Origin: Streptomyces alboflavus
GTDB lineage: Bacteria > Actinomycetota > Actinomycetes > Streptomycetales > Streptomycetaceae
NCBI RefSeq assembly: GCF_000716675.1
Contig: NZ_JNXT01000038.1
Location: forward strand, 186,001-250,000
Reading direction: 5' to 3'
DNA length: 64,000 bases
This document shows positions 18,042 through 27,600 of the stretch, piece by piece. The position numbers and the translations under genes are program-made. Each line of letters starts with the position of its first letter. Positions within the stretch are counted from its first letter, which is position 1. The notes below the pieces were generated by a model that saw nothing but the letters and a program-made list of their open reading frames with translations, ran no database searches and had not been told where the DNA came from.

Positions 18042-19975
18042 CCGATGCCACCACCGCCACCACCGCCGTGAACGGCCACGAGGGCGCCGCCGTGCGGCGC
18101 GAGATCGTGGACATCATCGCTTCCCGGACGCTGTACGACGAGTCGTACCTGCTGCCCGAGAGCCACTTCGAGGCCGACCTCGGCATCGACTCCGTCATCC
18201 ACGAGTCGATCCTCGCCCTGGTGAAGGAGCGCTTCGCGTTGGCCGCGCCGCTGCCCGACGGCCTGTACACGATCCGCGAACTGGCCGCAGCCGTCGAGGA
18301 GGCGCTCGCGGCGGCGGGCCGGACGGGCGCCGCGGCCCCTTCCCCCGATCCGGCGCCGGCGTCCGCCCCCGAGGACCCCGTCCTGGAGGCCGTCCTCCGC
18401 GCCGCCATGCACCACACCCAGTACCGGCGCGACCAACTGCCCCTGGACGCCGACTTCGAGGGCGAGCTGGGCATCGACTCGGTGGTCCTGGTGTCGATCG
18501 TCGCCGACTGCGCCCGCGACCTCGGCCTGCCCGACGACCTCGCGGGCACGCTGACCGCGCCGTCCCCGCGCGATCTGATCGCCGAGTTGCGGGCGTGCCG
18601 CGAGACCGAGGGCGGCGACGGGGCGCGCGCAGCCACCGGCACCCGCACAGCCACCGGCGCCGCCACCAGCACCAGCACCAGCACCGGCACGAGCACCCCG
18701 GACCTCGCCGCCCCCTGGGACAGCCGCTCCATGAAGGACTTCGTGGAGGGCCGCGACGGCGACCTCTTCGCCAAGACCCGCAGCTTCCGGAGCTATCTGC
18801 GCGGCCGCGAGGCCGAGCACCTGTACTGGTACGGGATGCCGCTGCACTCCCGCTGCGGCAACCGCGCCCTCATCCTCGACGAACTCACGGGCACCAAGCG
18901 CGAGTTCCTGATGTTCGCCTCCAACAACTACCTGGGTGTCGCCAACCACCCGAAGGTGATCGAGGCGGTCTGCGAGGCCACCCGTTCCTTCGGCGCCACG
19001 CACACCGGGTCGCGCTTCATCGGCGGCACGAACATGCTGCACAAGGAGTTGGAGCGGCGCCTCGCCGCGTTCAAGGGCCGCCCGGCGTGCATCGTCTATC
19101 CGGGCGGGTACGCGGCCAATCTCGGCACCATCTCCGCACTGGTCAAGAGCTACGACACGCTGATCGTCGACAAGCTCAACCACATGAGCATCGTCGACGG
19201 CGCCCGGCTCTCCGGCGCGGTCCGCAAGATCTACCAGCACAACGACATGGCGGACCTGGAGCGCATCCTCAAGCGCTGCGACGACCGCACCGCGGGCAGA
19301 CTCATCGTCGCGGACGGCGTGTTCAGCATGCACGGCGACATCTGCGACCTGCCCGAGATCGTCCGGCTCGGCAAGGAGTACGGCGCCCGCGTCATGGTCG
19401 ACGACGCGCACGCGACGGGTGTGCTCGGCGCGCGCGGCACGGGCACCGCCGAGCATTTCGGCCTCAAGGGCGAGGTCGACCTGGAACTCGGCACGATGAG
19501 CAAGTCCCTCGCGGGCATGGGCGGTTTCGTCGTCGGCGACGAGGACGTCATCGAGTACCTGCGCTTCTACGCCAACTCCTACGTCTTCGCCGCGGGCATC
19601 CCCGCCGGGGTCGCCGCCGGGCTCATCGCCTCCCTCGACCTGATCGAGTCCGAGCCGGAGCGCATCACCCGGCTCTGGTCCAACATCCGCTTCCTGCACG
19701 GCCTCCTGTCCGACGCGGGCTTCGACCTGGAGCACTCCGAGAGCGCCATCCTGCCGCTGGTCATCGGCGACGAGCGGCGGGCCCTGGAGATGGGCCGGGC
19801 CGTGCGGGCCCGCGGTCTGTTCTGCCAGACGGTGGTGTTCCCCGGCGTGCCGCTCGGCGACGCGCGGCTGCGGGTCAGCGTCACCTGCGAGCACACCCGC
19901 GAGGACCTGGAGAGCGCCGCGGGCATCTTCGTCGACGCGGCCCGCGAGACCGGCGTCCTGCCGAAGGCGGGGTGA
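18038..19975 (+). CDS. redN: RedN: ACP-ACP-alpha-oxoamine synthase
   Basis: Forms the second ring of the bipyrrole. Two carrier domains come first, with serines S52 (LGIDSVIHES) and S148 (LGIDSVVLVS), then a linker rich in Thr/Ser/Gly and a PLP-dependent alpha-oxoamine synthase domain (~residues 270-640, FASNNYLGVANHP, DDAHATGVLG). K489 in TMSKSLAGMGG is the PLP lysine. By analogy with PigH it would bind malonyl on an ACP, receive the pyrrolyl group via RedX and condense the product with L-serine to give 4-hydroxy-2,2'-bipyrrole-5-methanol. 645 aa, typical of RedN/PigH. Confidence 0.92.
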   Translation: MTDATTATTAVNGHEGAAVRREIVDIIASRTLYDESYLLPESHFEADLGIDSVIHESILALVKERFALAAPLPDGLYTIRELAAAVEEALAAAGRTGAAAPSPDPAPASAPEDPVLEAVLRAAMHHTQYRRDQLPLDADFEGELGIDSVVLVSIVADCARDLGLPDDLAGTLTAPSPRDLIAELRACRETEGGDGARAATGTRTATGAATSTSTSTGTSTPDLAAPWDSRSMKDFVEGRDGDLFAKTRSFRSYLRGREAEHLYWYGMPLHSRCGNRALILDELTGTKREFLMFASNNYLGVANHPKVIEAVCEATRSFGATHTGSRFIGGTNMLHKELERRLAAFKGRPACIVYPGGYAANLGTISALVKSYDTLIVDKLNHMSIVDGARLSGAVRKIYQHNDMADLERILKRCDDRTAGRLIVADGVFSMHGDICDLPEIVRLGKEYGARVMVDDAHATGVLGARGTGTAEHFGLKGEVDLELGTMSKSLAGMGGFVVGDEDVIEYLRFYANSYVFAAGIPAGVAAGLIASLDLIESEPERITRLWSNIRFLHGLLSDAGFDLEHSESAILPLVIGDERRALEMGRAVRARGLFCQTVVFPGVPLGDARLRVSVTCEHTREDLESAAGIFVDAARETGVLPKAG

Positions 19976-19980
19976 GCGCG

Positions 19981-21624
19981 ATGACGAAGCCGCCGCGGGG
20001 CCCCCGCCCCGCCGACCTCTCGGATGTCGCGCTGATCCGCGAGCCGTGGCCGCCGAGCGCCGAACAGTCCACGCGGCTCGCCTTCGTCGGGCCCGACGCC
20101 CGCACGTACGGCGAGCTCGCCGGGCAGGTCGCCGCCGTCGCCGCCGGACTGCTCGGCCTCGGTGCCGAGGTCGGCGACCGCGTCGCGATCTGGACGGACA
20201 AGCAGCCGCGCTACGCCGAGGCGATCCTCGGCGCCCTGCAAGCGGGCTGCGCGTACGTCCCGCTGGACGGCGGGCAGCCGGTGGCCCGCGTGGAGACGAT
20301 CCTCAGGGACGCCGAGCCGGTCGCCCTCGTCACGGACAGCGGCCGCCTGGACGCGCTGATGGAGCGTCAACTGCCGGACTCGGTAAGGGTGGTCGTGCTC
20401 ATGGACGACCCCGCCCCGGCCCCTGCCGCGCCCGCTGTCACCTGGTGCGACTTCACCGCGGGCGCCGCGGGCCACGTCGTCCTGCTGCCGCCCCTCGACC
20501 GCGACGACCTCGCCGCGATCCTGTACACCTCCGGGTCGACCGGCACCCCCAAGGGCGTGCGGATCAGCTACCGGAACCTGGCGTGCTTCATCCGGTGGGC
20601 GCGCGAGGAGCTGGACGTCGGCCCCGGCGACGTGTTCGCGGGCCACGCCTCGTTCAACTTCGACCTGTCGACGTTCGACCTGTTCACCGCCCTGTCGGCG
20701 GGCGCGGGCCTGTGGATCGTGCCGGACGGGCAGGCCCGCGACGTGGGCGCGCTCGCCGCCGGGATCCGCGACCACGGTGTCAGCGTCTGGTACTCGGTGC
20801 CGTCGGTCCTGCGGCTGCTCACGGTGTCGGGCGCGCTCACCCCCGACACGGCGCGGGGGCTGCGGTACGTCCTGTTCGCGGGCGAGGTGTTCCCGATCCC
20901 CCACCTGCGTGCCTTGTCCGAGCAGTTGGCACCGGGCACCGCGCTCTACAACCTGTACGGGCCGACGGAGACGAACGTCTGCACCTACCACCAGGTGCGC
21001 CCCGAGGACCTGGAGCGCCACGAACCCGTCCCCATCGGCACCCCCCTGCCCGGCGCCAAGCTGACCGTCGTCGACACCGACGGCCGCGCCCTCACCGGCC
21101 CCGACGCCTTCGGTGAGCTGGTCGTCGAGGGCGACTGCGTCACCCCCGGCTACTGGCGCGGGGATGCCGGGCCCGCCGCCGCCGGACACCGCGAGGGCCG
21201 CCACGCCACCGGCGACCTGGTGAGCCACGACGTGCGCCACGGCGCCGCCCTGGTCTACCGGGGCCGCAAGGACCGCATGGTGAAGCTCGCGGGCCACCGC
21301 GTGGAGCTCGGCGAGATCGAGGCGGCCGTCCTGCGCCACCCCGGCATCGCGCACGCCGCCGTCGTCGCCGACACCGAAGGCCCCGACACCACCATCGCCC
21401 TGTACTTCACCCTCAACGGCGAGACGCCGCGGCCCGGCCTCATCGAGCTGAAGCGGCACTGCGCGCGCCATCTGCCGCGCTACATGCTGCCGCGCACGGC
21501 CACCTGCCTGGACGAGCTGCCGCACAACGCCAACGGCAAGACCGACTACCGGCGCCTCGGCGGCCCGGCGCCCACACCCCGGCCCGCGGCAGGACCCTCC
21601 CCGCGTGCCGTGCCCGGCAAGTGA
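19981..21624 (+). CDS. redM: RedM: L-prolyl-AMP ligase (adenylation enzyme)
   Basis: Stand-alone NRPS-type adenylation enzyme that activates L-proline and loads RedO. Core motifs are in order: ILYTSGSTGTPKGVRIS (A3), YNLYGPTETNVCTY (A5), ELVVEGDCVTPGYW (A6), YRGRKDRMVKLAGHRVELGEIE (A7-A8 region, slightly divergent) and NANGKTDYR (A10, catalytic lysine). Length is 547 aa with a short Pro/Ala C-terminal tail. ATG 19981 lies 5 nt after the redN stop; the much longer upstream frame is a shadow of redN. Proline specificity is taken from cluster context; I did not derive the specificity code. Confidence 0.9.
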   Translation: MTKPPRGPRPADLSDVALIREPWPPSAEQSTRLAFVGPDARTYGELAGQVAAVAAGLLGLGAEVGDRVAIWTDKQPRYAEAILGALQAGCAYVPLDGGQPVARVETILRDAEPVALVTDSGRLDALMERQLPDSVRVVVLMDDPAPAPAAPAVTWCDFTAGAAGHVVLLPPLDRDDLAAILYTSGSTGTPKGVRISYRNLACFIRWAREELDVGPGDVFAGHASFNFDLSTFDLFTALSAGAGLWIVPDGQARDVGALAAGIRDHGVSVWYSVPSVLRLLTVSGALTPDTARGLRYVLFAGEVFPIPHLRALSEQLAPGTALYNLYGPTETNVCTYHQVRPEDLERHEPVPIGTPLPGAKLTVVDTDGRALTGPDAFGELVVEGDCVTPGYWRGDAGPAAAGHREGRHATGDLVSHDVRHGAALVYRGRKDRMVKLAGHRVELGEIEAAVLRHPGIAHAAVVADTEGPDTTIALYFTLNGETPRPGLIELKRHCARHLPRYMLPRTATCLDELPHNANGKTDYRRLGGPAPTPRPAAGPSPRAVPGK

Positions 21625-21635
21625 CGGAGACGTAC

Positions 21636-24600
21636 ATGACCCAAGGCCCGACCGAGACCCACGGACGCGGCGGCGAACCGCGGACCCTCGTCGCCCTCCT
21701 GCGCCGGCACGCCGCGCACCGGCCGGACGCGCTCGCCTACCGCTTCCTCGGCACCGCCGACGCCCCGGCGAGAGGCGCGGCCCCCGCCCCGGGGGAGAGC
21801 TCCTGGACGTATCTCGACCTCGACCTGCGCGCCCGGCACGTCGCCGCCCTGCTCCAGCGCGAGGGCGCGACGGGCGAGCCCGTGCTGCTCCTGCACCCGC
21901 CCGGCCTCGACTACATCGCCGCTTTCTTCGGCTGTCTGTACGCGGGCGCCATAGCCGTCCCCGCGTATCCCCCGGACACCCGCAGGTTCGGCCAGACCAT
22001 GCCCCGGCTCGCCGCCATCGCCCGGGACGCGCGGGCCACGCACGCGCTGACCACGGGTGGCCTCTCGCGGTTCGCGGACGACCGCAAGGACGAGCTTGCC
22101 GCGCTCGGGCTCGGCGGGCTGCGGTGGCTGGTGACGGGTGGCGTGTCCGGCGCGGCGGGCGCCGTGGACACGACGGCAGGCGGCGGCCCGCGCGGGGACG
22201 GGGGTGGTCCTGAGGGCGCCGCGGGCACCGACACCGCGACCGCGGGCGACTGGCGGGCGCCGGACCTCAGCGGCGACTCCCTCGCCTTCCTCCAGTACAC
22301 CTCCGGCTCGACGTCCGCGCCCAAGGGCGTGATGGTCAGCCACGGCAATCTGCTGGACAACCTCGCCGCCATCCACCGCAGGCTCGCGCACGACGCGGAC
22401 TCGCAGATGGTGTCGTGGCTGCCGCCGTACCACGACATGGGCCTGATCGGCGGCATCCTGTCGCCGCTGTACGGCGGCTTCCCCGCGCACCTGATGGCGC
22501 CGATGTCGTTCGTGCGCCGCCCCCTGCTGTGGCTGCGGGCCCTGTCCGACACGCGGGCGTCGACCAGCGTCGCCCCCAACTTCGGCTTCGAGGCGTGCGT
22601 CCGCAGGATCACCGACGAGGAGCGCGACGCGCTCGACCTGCGGCACTGGCGGCTCGCCCTGAACGGCGCGGAACCGGTGCGCGCCGACACCCTGGACCGG
22701 TTCGTCGAGCGGTTCGCCCCGTGCGGGTTCCGACGGGGCGCGCTGCTGCCCTGCTACGGCCTGGCGGAGGCCACCTTGATGGTGACGGGCGTGCGCGCCC
22801 ACGAGCCGCCCGTCGTCGGGGAGTTCGACGCGGCGGCGCTCGGCGCGGGGAAAGCCACCCAGGTCACCGGGGCCGGGAAGGCGGCCGGGGCCCGGGTCAC
22901 GCGGGTCGTCGCCTGCGGCCCCGCCGTCGACAGCTTGGACGTGGCGGTCGTGGACGCGGCGACCCGGCGGCGCGTCCCCGGCGAGGGCACGGTCGGCGAG
23001 GTGTGGCTGACGGGTGCCAGCGTGGCGCGCGGCTACTGGCGCCGCCCCGAGGCCACCGAGGAAGCCTTCGGCGCCCGCCTGGAGGAAGATCCCGGCACGC
23101 CGTATCTGCGCACCGGCGACCTGGGCTTCCTGCGCGACGGCCAGCTGCACGTCGTCGGCCGCACCAAGGACGTCGTCATCGTGCAGGGCCGCAACCACTA
23201 CCCCCACGACATCGAACTCACCGTGGAGCAGGCCGATCCGGCCGTCCGCGCGGGCTGCGGCGCCGCGTTCGCCGTCGAGGTGGACGGCGCGGAGCAACTG
23301 GTGGTGGCGTACGAGATCGACGGCCGCCGGGCCGCCGACGCGCCGGGCCTGCTCGCCCGGCTGCGCTCGGCGATAGCCGACGAGCACGAGGTGACGCCGC
23401 ACGCCGTCGTCCTGTTGAAGCGGTCCACGGTGCACCGGACCACCAGCGGCAAGATCCAACGCCAGGCGTGCCGCGCGGACTTCGTCGGCCTCGGCCTGAA
23501 GGTGGTGGCGGCCAGCGTCACCCGCGACACGCCGGTCCCGGCCGCGCCGGAGGAGCGGCGGCGGGGGCAGCCGGTGGGCACGGTGGTCGAGGAGGTCCTG
23601 CGGGCGTACGTGCCCGACGTCTCCGGCGCCGCCACCCGCACGTTCGCCGATCTCGGCCTGGACCATCCGCGGCTGCTGCTCGTCGTACGGGATCTGGAGC
23701 GGCGCCTCGGGGTGCCGATCCCGGTCGGGGAGCTGCTCGTGCGGCCGCGGGTCGACACGCTGACCGGGCTGCTCGCCGAGCGGGTGCCCGCCGCCGGGAC
23801 GTGGGCCCCGGACTCCGTCGAGGCGTGGCTGACCGCCCGGGTCGCCGAGCGCCTGGGGCTCGCCGTGACGGCCGTCGACCCGGCCAGGCCGCTCGCGTCG
23901 CTCGGTCTGGACTCCAAGCAGGCCGTGGCGGTCCTGGCGGAGCTGAGTGCCCGTACCGGCCGTGAGATCCCCGCGTCCGTGGTCTTCGACCATCCGACGA
24001 TCCGCGCGATCGCCACCCATCTCGGCGCGGCGGGCACCGCGGTGACCCCGGCGCGCTCCGAGGCGCCCGCCGCGGTGGCGGCGGGTCCCGGTGACGGGCC
24101 CGATCCTGTCGCCGTCGTCGGGATCGGCTGCCGCTTCCCCGGCGCGCCCGACCCGGACAGCTACTGGCGGCTCCTGCGCGACGGCCGCGACGCGATCACC
24201 GAGGTGCCGCGCGGACGGTGGGACGCCGCGCGCGTGGCGGCGCCCGGCTTCGGCGGGTTCCTCGACGGCGTCGAGGAGTTCGACGCCCGCTTCTTCGGTC
24301 TTTCGGCGCGGGAGGCGGTCCGCATGGACCCGCAGCAGCGCCTGCTCCTGGAGACGGCCTGGGCGACCCTGGAGGACGCGGGCCACGACCCGACGTCGTA
24401 CGCGGGCTCCGCCACCGGCGTGTTCGTCGGCATCAGCAGCCACGACTACGCCGAACTCCAGATGGGCCGCCTCGACACGGTCGACGTGCACGGCGCGACC
24501 GGCAACGCGCACGCCATCGCCGCCAACAGGCTGTCCTACGCCCTCGACCTGCGCGGCCCCAGCCTCGCCCTGGACACGGCGTGCTCCTCGTCCCTGACGG

Positions 24601-27600
24601 CCGTCCACCTGGCGTGCGACAGCCTGCGCCGGGGCGAGTGCGGGGCGGCGCTCGCGGGCGGCGTGAACCTGATGCTCACGCCCGGCCTCTCGGTGGCGTT
24701 CGCGGACGGCGGGATGCTCGCGGCGGACGGGCGCTGCCGCACGTTCGACGACGCGGCGGGCGGCTACGTACGCGGTGAGGGCGCGGGCCTCGTGCTGCTC
24801 AAGCCCTTGTCGGCCGCCCTCGCCGACGGCGACCGCGTGCACGCCGTGATCCGGGGTTCGGCCACCGGGCACGGCGGCCGCGCCAACGGTCTGACCGCAC
24901 CGAAGGGTTCCGCGCAGCGCGCCGTCATCGAACAGGCTTTGGTCCGGGCGGAGTTGAGCGGCAAGGAGATCGACTACGTCGAGGCGCACGGCACCGGCAC
25001 GCCGCTCGGCGACCCGGTCGAGTGGGAGGGCCTCGCCGCCGCGTACGGCATGGGCCGCCCGGACGGCGCCCGCTGCCTGGTCGGCTCCGTGAAGACCAAC
25101 ATCGGGCACCTGGAGGCGGCCGCGGGCGTCGCGGGCCTCATCAAGGCGGCGCTCGTCGTGCGCGAGCGCGAGGTGCCGCCGACCCTGCACCTGACCACGC
25201 CCAGCCGCCGACTCGACTGGGAGGGCGCCGGGTTGGAGGTGCCGACCCGGCTGACGCCCCTGTCCGGCGCGGGCCCGGCGCGCGCCGCCGTCAGCTCCTT
25301 CGGCTTCGGCGGCGCGAACGCGCACGTCGTCCTGGAGTCCCCGCCCGCCCCCGAACCCGCGCCCGCCCCGCCCGCCCGGCCGACGCACGCCCTCTGCCTG
25401 TCGGGCCACACGCCGACCGCCCTCACCGCCCTGGCCTCGCGCTGGCGCACCCACCTGGCCGCCCACCCCGACGCCCCCCTCGCCGACCTGTGCCGCGCCG
25501 CGCACACCGGCCGGGCCGTGCTCACGCACCGGGCGGTGATCGTCGGCGGGTCCGCGGCGGCGCTGGACGCCGGGCTCGACGCGCTGTCCCGGGGCGAGGC
25601 CTCGACGGCCGTGGTGCGCGACACCGCGGGCCACGGGCCCGAGCCGCGCACGGCGTTCCTGTTCAGCGGCCAGGGCACGCAGTACCCGGGCATGGGCAAG
25701 GGCCTGTACGACACGCACGAGCCGTTCGCCCGCGCCATCGACCGGGCGGACGGCGTGCTGCGGCCGCACCTCGACGCACCCCTGACCGACGTCCTGTTCG
25801 CGCCGGACGGCGCCGAACGGCTGCGCGCCACACGGTACTGCCAGCCTGCCCTCGTCGCCCTGGAGATCGCGCTCGCCGAGCTGTGGCAGTCCCTCGGGGT
25901 GCGGCCCACCGCCGTGCTCGGGCACAGCGTGGGCGCGTACGCCGCCGCGTGCGTGTCCGGGGCGCTGTCCTTCGAGGACGCCCTCACGCTGGCCGCGACC
26001 CGCGGACGGCTCATGGGCGACCAGCCGGGCGACGGCGCGATGATCTCCTGCGTCGGGGACGCCGGGGCGGTGCGCGAAGTGGCCTCCTCGTACGCGTCGT
26101 TGGCGGTGGCCGCCGTCAACACGCCCACCCACCTGGTGCTCTCCGGGGACCGGCAGGAGATCGGGCGGGCCCGCGCGGAACTCGTGGAGCGCGCGGTCGT
26201 CGTCAAGCCGCTCGCCGTCTCGGGCGCCTTCCACTCACCGCTCATGGCGGGCGCCGCCGAGCCGCTCCGCGCGGCCGCACGCTCCGTGCGCTTCGCCGAG
26301 CCCGTCGTCACCTGGGTGTCGGACGCCACCGGTGAGCCCGTCGGCCGTATCGACGCCGACGCGCTCGTGGACCATCTGCTCGGCACCGTGCGCTTCGCCG
26401 GCGGCCTCACGGCCCTGCGGCGCCTCGGCTGCACCGCGTACGTCGAGATGGGGCCGCACCCGACCCTGCTGGGCCTGGGGCGCGCGACGACTCCGGCAGG
26501 CTCCGGGCCCGACGCCGGGTCCGGCGTGCGGCCCGTGCTGTGGCTGCCGTCGCTGCGGCGGGGCCGGGGCGGGGCCGTGCCCGGCGCGACGGGCGACTGG
26601 GAGACCCTGCTGACCTCCCTCGGGCGGCTGCACTGCGCGGGCGGCACGGTGGACTGGGCGGCGCTCGACGCGGGGCGGCGGGCACCGCGGGTACCGGTGC
26701 CGCACGCGATGTGGGAGCGGGAGCCGTACTGGTTCACGCCGGCCGCGGCGGCGTCCGGCGGAGAGCGTGCCGCCGGGGCGGACGCGTCCACGGAGGGGCA
26801 TGCGCCCGGCCCCGTGTCCGTACCGGGAGAGCCCGTCCACGCGACGCACGAGCCCGTGTCCGTACCGCGTGAGCCCATGGACCCACCCCGAGCGACACCC
26901 CCTGTCCCCCCGGACCACCCCCGGACCGGACGCCAGGAGGTGTTCGCGCAGGTGTCCCGTGTCTGCGGGTTCGCCGTCGCGCACATCCCGGGCGACGCCC
27001 GGCTCGGCGCGGACCTCGGGTTCGACTCGCTGATGCGCACCGAGTTGGAGCGGGCCCTGACGCGGCGGTTCCCCGGGCATCTGAACGGCAACCGCGAGCG
27101 GCTGCCCGAGGACCCCACCGTGGAGCAGCTCGCCGACCTCGTCGCGGGCGCGGTGCCCGTGGCGGACGGGACGGCCCCGGTCGCCGAGGCCGCCGTGGCC
27201 CAGGGGCCCGCCGAAGGGACGGTGCCCGCTGTGCGGCAGGAGCGGGTCTTCGAGGAGTGGCCCGAGTACGCCGAACTGCGGGGCAGGCTGCGGCAGGCGA
27301 CGGCCGACGGCGACAACCCGTACGGGCGCACGCACGAGGGGTTCAACAGCGGCCGGTCCTGTGTGGACGGCCGCCCCGTCCTCAACTTCGCCGCCTTCAA
27401 CTACCTCGCGCTGTCCCACCATCCACGGGTCCGCGCGGCGGCGCGCGCCGCCGTCGACCGGTACGGCACGTCCTGCTCGGCGACGCCGCTGCTCTTCGGA
27501 GAGACGCCGCTGCACCATCAGCTGGACGCGGAGATCGCCGCGTTCCTCGGCACCGAGGCAGCGATCGTGTTCGCGGGCGGGCACGCCACGAACGTCGCGA

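Noticed and set aside
21546..26234. 1562-codon open frame on the minus strand opposite redL
   Set aside because: It mirrors the redL coding frame, has no family motifs, and comes from the scarcity of stop codons in very GC-rich DNA. The same applies to long frames at 26235-29675, 17915-19894, 57536-61696 and 31362-34718.
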